Part shown: positions 46,056 to 56,790 of the stretch, one piece after another | How positions within the stretch are numbered: position 1 is the stretch's first letter | Layout of the letters: each line of letters starts with the position of its first letter | Assembly (NCBI GenBank): GCA_009777795.1 | Contig: WRLC01000004.1 | Span: 1-64,000 of the forward strand | Length of the DNA: 64,000 nt | Reading direction: 5' to 3' | DNA from: Candidatus Saccharimonadota bacterium | GTDB taxonomy: Bacteria; Patescibacteriota; Saccharimonadia; Saccharimonadales; Saccharimonadaceae | The notes under the pieces: generated by a model | Told to the model about the DNA's origin: nothing | Seen by the model: only the letters and a program-made list of their open reading frames with translations | Databases searched by the model: none | Program-made: the position numbers and the translations under genes

Positions 46056-47369
46056 CTAACCCTTCCGCTGCAAAAACTTGATGATTGGTAGTAGCAACAT
46101 CACCGCCATCCCCGCCGCAAAACCATTATTATATAAGTTCAGCCCGCCATGCACCAGCCCCACATACGGCACCAGCGCCTGATGCAAAAAGCCCGCCACC
46201 ACCCCCCAGCCCGCACCATAATTTTTACTTAGTGGCGCGAGGCAGGTCGAAAATATCGCCCCCACCAAAAACGCCGGACTATTAAACGCCTTGCCCGTCA
46301 TCGCCATACTCACCACCGCCGCCAACATCGCCCCCGCCATCGCCGGCAGGGCATGCCTTAGCGACTTGCCAAACGCCCCAAACCCCACCACCGGCATAAT
46401 CGCCCCCAGCACCGGCCCCGAATACTCGCCCCCCACCATCGCCATAAACCCAAGCATCGCAAAGCCCATCAGCCCCATCGCTTGGTATGCCTTCTCCTCG
46501 TAGCGCCGATAATAATCATTGTCCGGCGCGTCAATATCCACCAGCTCGCCCAGCGACAAATTTCGCCCCATCGACAAAAGCCCACAGAGCGTAAAATAAA
46601 CCGCCACCACCGCCAGAAAAATCGTCAACTCCGTATTATGCCCGCTGCTCCAAATTTGCGCCGCCTCAAAGCTAATCCCCACTAGCCGCATCAAAGCAAA
46701 CAACCCCATCCCCAAAATCCCCGCCGAAAATCCCACGTTGTACAAATTATTTCCCTCATGCACTTTCGCCATCGCCTCCGCCACCGGCTTTATCACGAAT
46801 CCGATTAACAGCCCCACCGCCACCCCTAGCACTAACCCCAGCGTCCAATGACCCACACCTGCCATCTGCCCCACCGCCGGCGCCAAGCAAGTCCCCAGCA
46901 CTACCGGCAACACCACATCTCGGTAGGGCTTCTTCATAAATTTACTGTACAGCAGCCCGCCCAACAATATCGGCGCCATATTCAGCGGATTCTTGCCAAA
47001 GAACGCAAACCCCGCCACCAACCCCAGCGCCCCCATCGTCAGCCCCGTCGGCCGCTGCCCCGACATCTTCAACACCCCCACCGCCAGCAGCCCTGCCAAA
47101 CCCACATTCACCAGCGCCGCCCCCAGCCCCCCGACCGCGATATAATCCGTCACCAACACCCCCGGCGCCACCACAATCGCCCAGAGCCCCCGCCCGATTT
47201 CCCCCGGCGTCGCCCAGCAAAACCCCTGCACAATAAACAACCCAAACAACACCCCCCACACCTTATACGGATCGGTCAGAAACCGCCCCTGCAGCCACCC
47301 TTTCGCCCGCTGCCATGCCCTCATAGTAATAATTAGTATAGTAGTGTATAATATATATGTCAACAACAA
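46056..47369 (-). CDS. Multi-TM protein, DUF1576-like
   Basis: Gly/Ala-rich polytopic; LYNVGFSAGILGMGLFALMRLVGI..LYNNGFAAGM. Confidence 0.7.
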   Translation of the reverse strand: MLLTYILYTTILIITMRAWQRAKGWLQGRFLTDPYKVWGVLFGLFIVQGFCWATPGEIGRGLWAIVVAPGVLVTDYIAVGGLGAALVNVGLAGLLAVGVLKMSGQRPTGLTMGALGLVAGFAFFGKNPLNMAPILLGGLLYSKFMKKPYRDVVLPVVLGTCLAPAVGQMAGVGHWTLGLVLGVAVGLLIGFVIKPVAEAMAKVHEGNNLYNVGFSAGILGMGLFALMRLVGISFEAAQIWSSGHNTELTIFLAVVAVYFTLCGLLSMGRNLSLGELVDIDAPDNDYYRRYEEKAYQAMGLMGFAMLGFMAMVGGEYSGPVLGAIMPVVGFGAFGKSLRHALPAMAGAMLAAVVSMAMTGKAFNSPAFLVGAIFSTCLAPLSKNYGAGWGVVAGFLHQALVPYVGLVHGGLNLYNNGFAAGMAVMLLLPIIKFLQRKG

Positions 47370-47387
47370 ATCAAGAAAGGAAGTCGC

Positions 47388-49145
47388 ATGGACGCACTAC
47401 AAGCTACCCGCCACACTTTGGCGCATATTTTAGCATTGGCGCTCCAGACGACGTACCCCGGCAAAGTCAAATTCGGCACCGGCCCCGCCACCGAAAACGG
47501 CTTTTATTACGACGTCCATTTTGACGGCATCGACTTTAGTGCCGACAACCTCCCCGCCATCGAGGCCGCGATGACCAAAATCGTCCAGCAAGACCTCGAG
47601 ATTAAATTCTTTGACCTCTCCATCGCCGATGCCATCAAATGGGCTAAAGAAGCCGGCCAAACCTACAAGGCCGAGCTCATCAACGACCTCAAAACCGAGG
47701 GCGAGAAAACCGTCCACTTCTACCAAATCGGCGATTTCGTCGACTTATGCAAGGGCCCCCACCTCACCCGCACCAGCCAAGTCCCGCTCGGCAGCTTCGC
47801 GCTCGACAAAGTCGGCGGTGCCTACTGGCGAGCCGACGAAACCCGCGACCAAATGACCCGCGTCAGCGGCATCGCCTTCGCCGACGCTAACTTACTCCAA
47901 GAGTATCAGACCATGTTAACAGAGGCCGAGAAGCGCGATCACCGCAAACTTGGCCGCGAGCTCGACCTCTTCACCATGAGCCCGCTAGTCGGCGCCGGCC
48001 TGCCCATGTTCACCCCCCGCGGCACCATTTTGCGCGACTTACTCACCGACTATTCCCTCAGCCTCCGCAAAAAACACGGCTACCAAAAAATCTGGACCCC
48101 CCACATCACCAAAACCGACCTCTTCAAAGTCTCCGGGCACTGGGACAAATTCGGCGACGAGCTCTTCCTCGTCCAAAGCCAAGAAACTTCCGACCAATTC
48201 GCCATGAAGCCGATGAACTGCCCCCACCAAATCCAAATCTACGCCTCCCGCCCCCGCACCTACCGCGACCTACCGATTCGCTACATGGAGTCCACCACCG
48301 ACTACCGCGACGAGAAAAAGGGCGAGCTCGGCGGCCTCTCCCGCGTCCGCGCCCTGACCCAAGATGACTCCCACGTCTTCCTCCGCGAAAGCCAAATCAA
48401 AGACGAAGTCGGCACCCTCGTCAAAGTCGTCCACGAATTATACAACCAACTTGGTATGTCTCGCCTCCGCGCCCGCCTCTCTTATCGCGACGATGGCGGC
48501 GGCTACCTCGGCGACCCCGCTCTCTGGGAAAAGGCCCAAAAGTTCATCAAAGAACTCGCCGTCGAAAACCAGCTCGACTACTTCGAGGCCGAGGGCGAGG
48601 CCGCTTTCTACGGGCCGAAAATCGACTTCATGGCCAAAGACGCCATCGGTCGCGAGCACCAAGTCGCCACCATCCAGATTGATTTCTTCATGGCTGGCCG
48701 CTTTGGTCTCGAGTTCACCAACGAGCAGGGCAGGAAAGAGACCCCCGTCATGCTCCACCACGCCACCCTCGGTTCCATCGAGCGCTTCCTTTCCGTTTTT
48801 ATCGAGCATACCGCCGGGCACTTCCCATTCTGGTGCGCGCCCGAGCAAGTCCGCCTCATCACCGTCAATCAAGATGCCAATGACTACGCCAAAGAAATCG
48901 CCGCCGTTCTCGAAAAGACCACTCTCGAGCAGCCAATCCGCCATAACGACCTCCGCTTCACTCTCGACCTCGCCAAAGACAACCTTTCCAAAAAAATCAA
49001 ACGCGCCGCCGAGCTCAAAATCCCCGTTCTCATCATTGCCGGCCCGCGCGACGCCGCCGCCCAGCAACTTACTCTACGAGTAAACTCCGAGGAAACCACC
49101 ATTCCGCTCGCCAAACTCGCCGATTTTATCCGGGAAGTTAATTAG
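47388..49145 (+). CDS. thrS: Threonyl-tRNA synthetase
   Basis: ATRHTLAHILALAL, MKPMNCPHQIQIYASRPRTYRDLPIRYME, class II motifs. Confidence 0.96.
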   Translation: MDALQATRHTLAHILALALQTTYPGKVKFGTGPATENGFYYDVHFDGIDFSADNLPAIEAAMTKIVQQDLEIKFFDLSIADAIKWAKEAGQTYKAELINDLKTEGEKTVHFYQIGDFVDLCKGPHLTRTSQVPLGSFALDKVGGAYWRADETRDQMTRVSGIAFADANLLQEYQTMLTEAEKRDHRKLGRELDLFTMSPLVGAGLPMFTPRGTILRDLLTDYSLSLRKKHGYQKIWTPHITKTDLFKVSGHWDKFGDELFLVQSQETSDQFAMKPMNCPHQIQIYASRPRTYRDLPIRYMESTTDYRDEKKGELGGLSRVRALTQDDSHVFLRESQIKDEVGTLVKVVHELYNQLGMSRLRARLSYRDDGGGYLGDPALWEKAQKFIKELAVENQLDYFEAEGEAAFYGPKIDFMAKDAIGREHQVATIQIDFFMAGRFGLEFTNEQGRKETPVMLHHATLGSIERFLSVFIEHTAGHFPFWCAPEQVRLITVNQDANDYAKEIAAVLEKTTLEQPIRHNDLRFTLDLAKDNLSKKIKRAAELKIPVLIIAGPRDAAAQQLTLRVNSEETTIPLAKLADFIREVN

Positions 49146-49155
49146 GAGCTAGCGG

Positions 49156-50136
49156 GTGGCGATTCTCTTCAGTTTCCTCATCACCATCGCCGGCCTCATC
49201 CTGCTTGCCAAAATGACCGGCATTTTTGTCGACGGCGCCTCTAGTATCGCCAAGCACCTCCGCGTCTCGGCCACCGTCATCGGCCTCACCGTCGTCGCCT
49301 TTGGCACCAGCGCCCCCGAATTTTTCATCTCCCTCACCGCCCGCTTTTCCGAAACCGGCAGCACCGACATCGCCATGGGCAACATCATCGGCGCCGGCAT
49401 CATCCGCATCCTCCTCATCCTTGGCATGACGGCCGTCATCCGCCCCATCCGCGTCGAAAATTCCGTCACCAAGCGCGAGCTGCCCCTCCTCGTCCTCGCC
49501 ACCTGCGCCTTCGCCGCCACTTTCCTCGACACTTTTTTAAACGACGCTCCCGTCAACACCTTCTCCCGCTCCGACGCCCTGATGATGCTCTTGATTTTCG
49601 GCATTTTCATTTTCTACCTCAAGAGCATCGTCCAGCACCGCCGCCTCGTCCAGTCGGCCGACACTGTTGACGCCGTTGCCGACGTCAAACTTTCCAAAGG
49701 CCGCGCCATCTTCGCCATCGTCGGCGGTCTCACCGGCCTGCTCATCGGCGCCCACCTCACCGTCGCTGGCGCCAGCGCTGTCGCCGGTGGTCTCGGCCTT
49801 AGCCAGCGCGTCATCGCCCTCACTATCGTTAGCATCGGCACCAGCCTACCCGAACTCCTCGTCGCCATCGTCGCCGCCCGCCGCCGCGAAAGCGCCCTCG
49901 CCGTCGGCAGCATCATTGGCGCCTGCATCTTCGACATCGGTTTTGTCATCGCCCTACCAACCCTGATTTTCGGTGGCTTCTCGGTCGCTGGCTTCAGTTA
50001 TGTCGACCTCGCCGTCCTCCTCCTCGCCGTCCTCCTCCTCACTTTTTTCGCCAATTCCGACCGCCGCATCAAACGCTCCGAAGGCCTCGCCATGCTCTCG
50101 ATTTTCGCTATCTACATGCTCTACTTGATTTTTTAG
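49156..50136 (+). CDS. Calcium/sodium antiporter (CaCA family)
   Basis: VVAFGTSAPEFFISLTA..GNIIGAGI; second repeat IVSIGTSLPELLVAIVAA..GSIIGACIFDI. Confidence 0.9.
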   Translation: MAILFSFLITIAGLILLAKMTGIFVDGASSIAKHLRVSATVIGLTVVAFGTSAPEFFISLTARFSETGSTDIAMGNIIGAGIIRILLILGMTAVIRPIRVENSVTKRELPLLVLATCAFAATFLDTFLNDAPVNTFSRSDALMMLLIFGIFIFYLKSIVQHRRLVQSADTVDAVADVKLSKGRAIFAIVGGLTGLLIGAHLTVAGASAVAGGLGLSQRVIALTIVSIGTSLPELLVAIVAARRRESALAVGSIIGACIFDIGFVIALPTLIFGGFSVAGFSYVDLAVLLLAVLLLTFFANSDRRIKRSEGLAMLSIFAIYMLYLIF

Positions 50137-50161
50137 CCCCGGTCATATATAATATATCTAC

Positions 50162-50238
50162 GGGCTCGTGGTATAGTGGTCTAGTACGCCTCCCTGTCAC
50201 GGAGGAAATCGCCGGTTCAAATCCGGTCGGGCCCGCCA
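50162..50238 (+). tRNA. tRNA-Asp (GUC), CCA encoded
   Basis: Cloverleaf; CTGTCAC anticodon loop. Confidence 0.93.
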
Positions 50239-50253
50239 AACTACTGGCGGCGT

Positions 50254-50329
50254 GCCGTCTTAGCTCAGTTGGTAGAGCGGCGCATTCGTAACGCGCAGGC
50301 CACCAGTTCAATCCTGGTAGACGGCTCCA
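50254..50329 (+). tRNA. tRNA-Thr (CGU), CCA encoded
   Basis: Cloverleaf; TTCGTAA anticodon loop. Confidence 0.92.
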
Positions 50330-50347
50330 ATGTGATATAATATATAT

Positions 50348-51385
50348 ATGAAATTGTTTGAAAAACTCCCGGGGGGCAAAAAAAGAAAGCTCGAGGACGG
50401 CATCGTCACCAACGCCACGCTCGACGAGCACCGCGAAGTCCTGCTCAAAAGCGCCAACAAATTCAAATACCAAGTCCAATACGAAAAGCATAAAGTCATT
50501 ATCAACACCATTATTATTGTCGTCCTCCTTTTGGCCAGCGCCATCACACTCGGTTGGTACAGCCTCTACGTCGCCCGCATCGAAAACAACGCCGCCTTCC
50601 TCATCTCCCGCGTCGCCCCACTCCCCGTCGCCAATATCGCCGGCCAAAATGTCCGCTATTCCGACTATCTCGCCCAATACCTCGCCAGCGTCAATGTCGT
50701 CGAACGCCAAGAAGGCACCATCCCCCGCGACGAAGACGGCGACTCCCAGCGCGAGCACTACCGCCAAAGCGCCATGGCCAATTCCATTCTTGACTCCTAT
50801 GCCCTCAAACTCGCCCGCGAGCTTAACATCCGTGTCAGCCGCGCCGAGATTGACGACGCCCTCGCCGAGCGCCGCCGCATTGGCGAGCATGCCGTTAGCG
50901 AAACCGACTTCGAGCGCATCATCCGCGACAGCTACGGCCTTAGCCTCGGCGAGTACACCCGCGCCTTTGTCGAGTTGCCGCTCTATCGCCAAAAGGTCGC
51001 CGAAGCCATCGACACCCAAGCCCGCGCCGCCATCGACGAGCTCCGCACCCGCCTAGCCGACGACGGCAGCAACTTTGAAACCGTCGCCGAATCTCTCGCC
51101 GACGACACCCGCATCCGGGTTGGCGGCACCAGCAGTGGCAACGCCGTTGACATGCTCAGCCTCGATGGTGGCCGCGCCATGGTCGCCAACGCTCAGGAGG
51201 TCGGCCAAGTTTCCGCCCCCTTTGTCAGCCGCGCTGGCGATGGCTTCTATATTGTCAAAACCACCGCCAAGACCCGCGACGGCCGCGTCGAATACCTCTC
51301 ATTTTTCGTCGCCTTCACCGAGCTTGAGGCCCGCGTCGAGCAGCACCAAGCCGATGGCCACGTCAAAATCTTCATCAACATCTAA
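50348..51385 (+). CDS. Peptidylprolyl isomerase (SurA/PrsA-like), membrane anchored
   Basis: TM segment then SurA_N-like helix region and parvulin-like tail FETVAESLADD..FVSRAGDGFYIVKTTAK. Confidence 0.8.
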   Translation: MKLFEKLPGGKKRKLEDGIVTNATLDEHREVLLKSANKFKYQVQYEKHKVIINTIIIVVLLLASAITLGWYSLYVARIENNAAFLISRVAPLPVANIAGQNVRYSDYLAQYLASVNVVERQEGTIPRDEDGDSQREHYRQSAMANSILDSYALKLARELNIRVSRAEIDDALAERRRIGEHAVSETDFERIIRDSYGLSLGEYTRAFVELPLYRQKVAEAIDTQARAAIDELRTRLADDGSNFETVAESLADDTRIRVGGTSSGNAVDMLSLDGGRAMVANAQEVGQVSAPFVSRAGDGFYIVKTTAKTRDGRVEYLSFFVAFTELEARVEQHQADGHVKIFINI

Positions 51386-51417
51386 CATTCCGCCCGGCGG
51401 TATGCTATAATATATAT

Positions 51418-52980
51418 ATGAGCAGGGTGGTTCTAGTTGTTATGGATGGCATCGGGCTTCGTGATAGCGAGCAGGGCAATGCCGTCAAACTCGCCCGCAC
51501 CCCCAACCTCGATAAACTCTGGCAAGACGGCGCCACCACCAGCCTCGGCGCCAGCGGTACTTATGTCGGCATGGACAACGGTGAGCAGGGCAATAGCGAG
51601 GTCGGCCACCTCGCCCTCGGCACCGGCCAAATCCTCGCCCAAGACGCCCGCCGCGTTGACGAGTGGCTCGGTCTCCTCGGCCTGCCGTCTCAGCTCCCCA
51701 CCGCTCTCGCTTGGCAAGAAGTCCGCGCCCGCGCCCAGCACGGAGGAACGCTACATATTTCTGGCATCTTTGCCGATGGCCGCGTCCACTCGGATGTCAA
51801 GCACTTCTACGCCATCCTCGCCCAAGCCGCCAAAGATGGCATCAAGCGCGTCCGCCTCCACCTCTTGACCGACGGCAAAGACGTCCCGCCCCAAAGCGCC
51901 CTCGAATACGTCGACAAAGTCGAGCAAGTCTTCGCCGACTACAACCAACAAGGCTTCGACTATGCCATCGCCGACGGCGGCGGCCGCGAAGTCATCATCT
52001 GCGATCGCTATTATTCCAACATCAGCTGGGTCGAAAAGGGCTACAAACTCTGGACCACCGGCGAGGCCCGCGCCTTCAAGAGCGCCCGCGAAGCCATCGA
52101 GACCTACCGCGCCGAAGACCCCGACCAGCAAGACCAATTCATGCCTACCTTCGTCATCCCCGAATCCGACGGCACCATCAAAGACGGCGACGCCCTGATT
52201 TTCTTCAACTTCCGCGCCGACCGCGCCATCGAAATCTCCGAAGTCTTCGACAGCCCCGCTGGTTGGTATCACCGCTTTGACATCTCCGGCCGCCCCGACG
52301 TCCTCTTCGTCGGCCTCATGCATTACGACCCCGACCAAAACATCCCCTCCCGCTACCTCATGCAAAAGCCCAAATACACCAACGTCCTCGCCGAGATTCT
52401 TGAGCAATCTGGCAAAAAATCCTTCGCCGTCTCCGAAAGCTGGAAGTTCGGCCACATTACTTTCTATTGGGATGGCCTCAAATCCGCTCCCTACTTCGGC
52501 GAAACCGTCGTCGACATCCCGGCCACCCAGACTCCCTTTGTCGACCGCCCATGGATGAAATCCGCCGAAATCACTGATCAACTCATCCAAGCCCTCGACA
52601 CCGGCGAGTTCGACTTCCTCCGCGCCAATTACCCCAACGGCGACATGGTCGGCCACTCGTCCGAGCTCGACCCGACCATCCAATCCGTCGAAGCCGTTGA
52701 CCTCGCGATCGGCCGCCTCATGCAAGCTTGCGAAAAAACCGGCGCCATCCTCGTCGTCACCGCCGACCACGGCAAGGCCGAGGAGCTAATCTACCCCGAC
52801 GGCACCCCCATGACCTCGCACACCCTAAACCGCGTACCCTTCACCATTTGGAATTATCAAGAGCCGATTACCCTCTGCCCCGGCCAAGAATGCGGCCTCG
52901 CCAACGTCGCCGCCACCGTCGCCCAACTCCTCGACCTCCCCCCCCACCCCAGCTGGCAAAAATCCCTCATCCAACCATAA
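51418..52980 (+). CDS. gpmI: 2,3-bisphosphoglycerate-independent phosphoglycerate mutase
   Basis: VVLVVMDGIGLRDSEQGNAV, GNSEVGHLALGTG, ILVVTADHGKAEEL. Confidence 0.96.
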   Translation: MSRVVLVVMDGIGLRDSEQGNAVKLARTPNLDKLWQDGATTSLGASGTYVGMDNGEQGNSEVGHLALGTGQILAQDARRVDEWLGLLGLPSQLPTALAWQEVRARAQHGGTLHISGIFADGRVHSDVKHFYAILAQAAKDGIKRVRLHLLTDGKDVPPQSALEYVDKVEQVFADYNQQGFDYAIADGGGREVIICDRYYSNISWVEKGYKLWTTGEARAFKSAREAIETYRAEDPDQQDQFMPTFVIPESDGTIKDGDALIFFNFRADRAIEISEVFDSPAGWYHRFDISGRPDVLFVGLMHYDPDQNIPSRYLMQKPKYTNVLAEILEQSGKKSFAVSESWKFGHITFYWDGLKSAPYFGETVVDIPATQTPFVDRPWMKSAEITDQLIQALDTGEFDFLRANYPNGDMVGHSSELDPTIQSVEAVDLAIGRLMQACEKTGAILVVTADHGKAEELIYPDGTPMTSHTLNRVPFTIWNYQEPITLCPGQECGLANVAATVAQLLDLPPHPSWQKSLIQP

Positions 52981-52989
52981 CCAAAACCC

Positions 52990-53018
52990 TTGCATTACCA
53001 AACTGCCTATGTTAATAT
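52990..53018 (+). promoter_or_regulatory. Promoter TTGCAT-17-TAATAT of poly-G FISUMP gene
   Basis: Direct. Confidence 0.8.
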
Positions 53019-53062
53019 ATATAATATATAGTAAGGCGTAAGGAAAAGGGAAGGCAAACACC

Positions 53063-55410
53063 ATGAATAAAGCATTCATTTACCAAGAGTTGGGGGGGGG
53101 GATTTAAAGCTTGATTTAATCCAAATCGCCCGCCGCATATCCACCGCGACCCTAGCAATCGCGGCTTTCTTAATCCTCTCCGCCACTATCGCTAACCAAC
53201 TCAAGCCCTCCAACGCCCAAGAAGTCATCATCGGCGCCAACCTTGGTATAGGCTCGGTCCAGTTAACCGACACCCCATGTTCCGTATCAGACCCTAGCCA
53301 ACCAGCCTATGACCTAGCTAACAGTACGCTAAACATCAATATCCTGACTAATGCTGTAGCCAGCAACTGTCTCGGTATCAGTGTCATCTCCACCAACGAA
53401 CTCGGCTACTCCATGACTATCCAAGGCCCTAGTACAGGTAATCTCACCCTCGCTAACCAAGTCATCACTAATACCACAGGTACTATCACTACTCCAGCCA
53501 TCTTCAGCAATAGCATTGATACCAGCAACTGGGGCTTTGCCATCCCTAGCTCCCAAGTCCAAGGTATCACCAATGGTTTCGACTCTAGCTATAGTATCCT
53601 AGGCCCAGCTAATGCTAACAACACAGCTAAGTTCGCTTCGGTACCAAGTACTGCTACTCCTATCTCTTCCACTACAGCAGCTAACCCCACAGCCGACAAC
53701 TACGACTTCTTCTTTGCTGTCTCTTCTGGCTCCTACATGCCTACAGGCACCTATACAGGCAAAGTCATCATCTCTGCCTTAGGTAATGCTGCCATGCCTC
53801 CTAGTCCTCTCTACTTACAAGCTATTAATATCAATAACTGTCCTGTTGTCCGTACTATGGCTGTAGATGCTAGGGATAACCATACTTACTGGGTGAGGAA
53901 GATAACTGGCACTGGTGCTGGTGGGACTGACTTATGTTGGATGGAGACCAACCTTGCTTATGCGGGTGGAGGCACCAACACCTACGGTGATACTATCAAT
54001 GGCATGACACTGGGCACAGGCGCCAACATCGCATCAGGCCAAGCTTGCTATGGTGATAATGCGACAATGAACACCAACGGCCAAGGCTGTTTCTGGGAGC
54101 CTACAGGTAGCAATATCACAGCAGGTGCAACCGAACCCAGCACCAGCACTACCGGCACTGGCCAGTACGGCTACTTATATAACTGGTGTGCTGCCATGGG
54201 CGGCCAAGCCTCTGCCTGCCAGACCAGTACTGCCACTCAACCCGATACCACTATCAATGTCTGCCCAGCTGGTTGGAGGCTGCCGACAGGCCCAGCGACA
54301 ACTGGAGAGTTCACATTGCTCAACAACTTAATCAACAGCGGCTCAACTTCTAGCCCTTCTGGGCTCTTCAATAATGGCCTTTACATGTATGCCGGTACAT
54401 TCTACAATGGCTCGTTCAGCGATCAGGGCTCAGGCGGCTACTATTGGTCTTCTACTGTTAGTAGCGCCGCCAATGCCTTCAGACTGTACTTCACCAGCTC
54501 CAATGTCGCTCCTGCGAGCGCGAACATTAAGGGCTACGGCCGCTCTGTTCGTTGTGTCAATGACTCGATTACGGCAGCCGAGCCATTGCCTCCACCTGTG
54601 CCAGCTCCCACCGGCTCCGACATCCAGCGTATCACCCTAGAGGGTACGCCCGGCAACTATTCTTGTCCCATCACCAGAACCCGAGTACGAGACGCTCGTG
54701 ACGGCTCTACTTATTGGGTGCGCCGCATTAATAGTACCCAATCTGGTGGTGGGGACCTTTGTTGGATGGAGACCAACCTAGCATACAAAGGCGGTGGTAC
54801 CAACACTTACGGCGATACCATGACTATCACTGCAGGTACAAGTATTGCCGGCTCATTAAACGCTAACTCAACTGGGTCATCATCAGTCTGCTATGGTAAT
54901 AATGACTCTATGAACACCAACGGCCAAGGCTGCTTCTGGGAGCCAACTGGTAGCAATATTACAGTTGGCGCAACTAACCCTTCAACCAGCACCACTGGCA
55001 CTGGCCAATACGGGGTACTCTATAACTGGTGTGCCGCAATGGGCAACCAATCAGCTGCCTGCCAGACAGGCGCTGCCACCCAACCCGATACTACTATTAA
55101 CGTCTGCCCAAGCGGTTGGAGGCTCCCTACAGGCCAAGCTACAACTGGCGAGTTCACCCTACTTAACAACACGCTTAACAGCGGAAGCACAAGCAGCCCT
55201 ACAGGCCTCTTCACTAACGGCCTTTACATGTACGCCGGCGCCTTCAACTATGGCTCGTTCGGCAATCAGGGCTCATACGGCTACTATTGGTCTTCTACTG
55301 TTAGTAGCACCACCACTGCTTTCAGTCTGTACTTCAGCAGCTCCAGTGTCAGTCCTGCGGCCACGGTCAATAAGGGCGCCGGCTTCTCTGTTCGCTGTGT
55401 TGCGCCCTAG
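53063..55410 (+). CDS. FISUMP surface protein, two domains; OFF as assembled (G10)
   Basis: ATG 53063 reads MNKAFIYQELGGGI*; body frame DLKLDLIQIARRISTATLAIAAFLILSATIANQ... to 55410. Confidence 0.85.
53092..53101 (+). repeat. Poly-G tract G10
   Basis: Counted directly. Confidence 0.95.
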
Positions 55411-55417
55411 CCGAAAG

Positions 55418-56716
55418 CTAAATTATGTCTCGGCCCACTAGCTCGGCGAGGGCTTTTGGCAGGCGGACTTGGTTGTCGGCGGTTTGGCCGTTTTCAATTA
55501 TCGCAATCATAATCCGCCCCAGCGCAAACGCCGTCGCGTCATTCGTATGCGCCAGCTCAATCGAGCCATCCGCCCGGCGGATCCGCGTCTTCAGCCGCCG
55601 CGTTTGATAATCCGTCATATAGTCGGCCGTATGCGTCTCGCGGTATTTACCTTGCCCCGGCAGCCAAACTTCCAAATCCACCCCGCGCGCATTCGGCTTG
55701 CCAATGTCAAACGTGCACTTCTGTATCACGCGGTAGGGAAGACCTAGCCCCTCCAAGAGCGCCCGCTGAATCGCAATAAACAAATAATGTTCCGCTAGCG
55801 AAGTCTCCGCCGTTCCCAGCGTCTCCATCTCCAACTTGTCAAACTGGTGCATTCGAAAAATCCCCTCCATGTCCTTGCCATACGACCCAGCCTCCTTCCG
55901 GAAAGAAGTCGCAAAGCCCAGCATCCGAATTGGGCAATCCTTCTCCTCGATAATCTCATCCGCATACATCGAGCCCAGCACATGTTCTGCCGAACCTTGC
56001 AGCCACAATTCTTCGCCCTCGATTTTGTACCTATCCTCGCTCGGTTGCAGCCGATCCATCGCGTCATACATCTCCGTCTTAATCATCAGCGGCGGCAAAA
56101 CCGGCACAAACGGCTTGTCCGACAGGCCCTTCAGCCCTTGCTCTTTTATCAGCCCTGCCAAAAAATCTCTATCTGTTAAGTGTCGAATTACGTAGTTAAT
56201 TATCGCCATTTCCAAGAGCACCAAATCCGACTTAATGTAAGCAAACCGCGTCCCCGCGACCTTCGTCGCCCGCTCTTTGTCAATCCAGCCCCGCGCCTCG
56301 GCAATCTGCCAATGGTTCTTTGCCGCAAAGTCAAACTTCGCCGGCTCACCCACGGTTTCTGCCACCACATTTTCGTCTTCCGATAGCCCGACCGGCACGT
56401 CGTCCGTCGGCGCGTTGGGGATTTGCTTCAAAAGCTCCAAAAACTTCGCCTCGGTCGTCGCCAACTCCGCCTCCAGTACCGCTAGCTCCGCCTTGATTTC
56501 CTTACCCCGCGCCACTTGCTTGGCACTTGGCTTTTCGCCCTTTGCCGCCGTCGCTAGAGCATTACGCTCCTCGCGCAAGACATTGATTTTACCCTCCAAC
56601 TCCCGCCGCGCCTCGTCCAGCGCCAAAGTCTCCTCCACATCCACCTTGCACCCTTTATTTCTAGAAAACTCCTTAACTCCCTCCGCGTTAGCTCGTATGT
56701 AGTTTATGTCCAGCAT
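55418..56716 (-). CDS. serS: Seryl-tRNA synthetase
   Basis: MLDINYIRANAEGVKE..., GSAEHVLGSMYADEI, FRKEAGSYGKDMEGIFRMHQFDKLE. Confidence 0.96.
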   Translation of the reverse strand: MLDINYIRANAEGVKEFSRNKGCKVDVEETLALDEARRELEGKINVLREERNALATAAKGEKPSAKQVARGKEIKAELAVLEAELATTEAKFLELLKQIPNAPTDDVPVGLSEDENVVAETVGEPAKFDFAAKNHWQIAEARGWIDKERATKVAGTRFAYIKSDLVLLEMAIINYVIRHLTDRDFLAGLIKEQGLKGLSDKPFVPVLPPLMIKTEMYDAMDRLQPSEDRYKIEGEELWLQGSAEHVLGSMYADEIIEEKDCPIRMLGFATSFRKEAGSYGKDMEGIFRMHQFDKLEMETLGTAETSLAEHYLFIAIQRALLEGLGLPYRVIQKCTFDIGKPNARGVDLEVWLPGQGKYRETHTADYMTDYQTRRLKTRIRRADGSIELAHTNDATAFALGRIMIAIIENGQTADNQVRLPKALAELVGRDII

Positions 56717-56790
56717 AAGATTAGTATATCACATGTGGCGTTCTAATATATAGCATTGTAAAATCTCGTCGTTAGACGTATACTATTATC

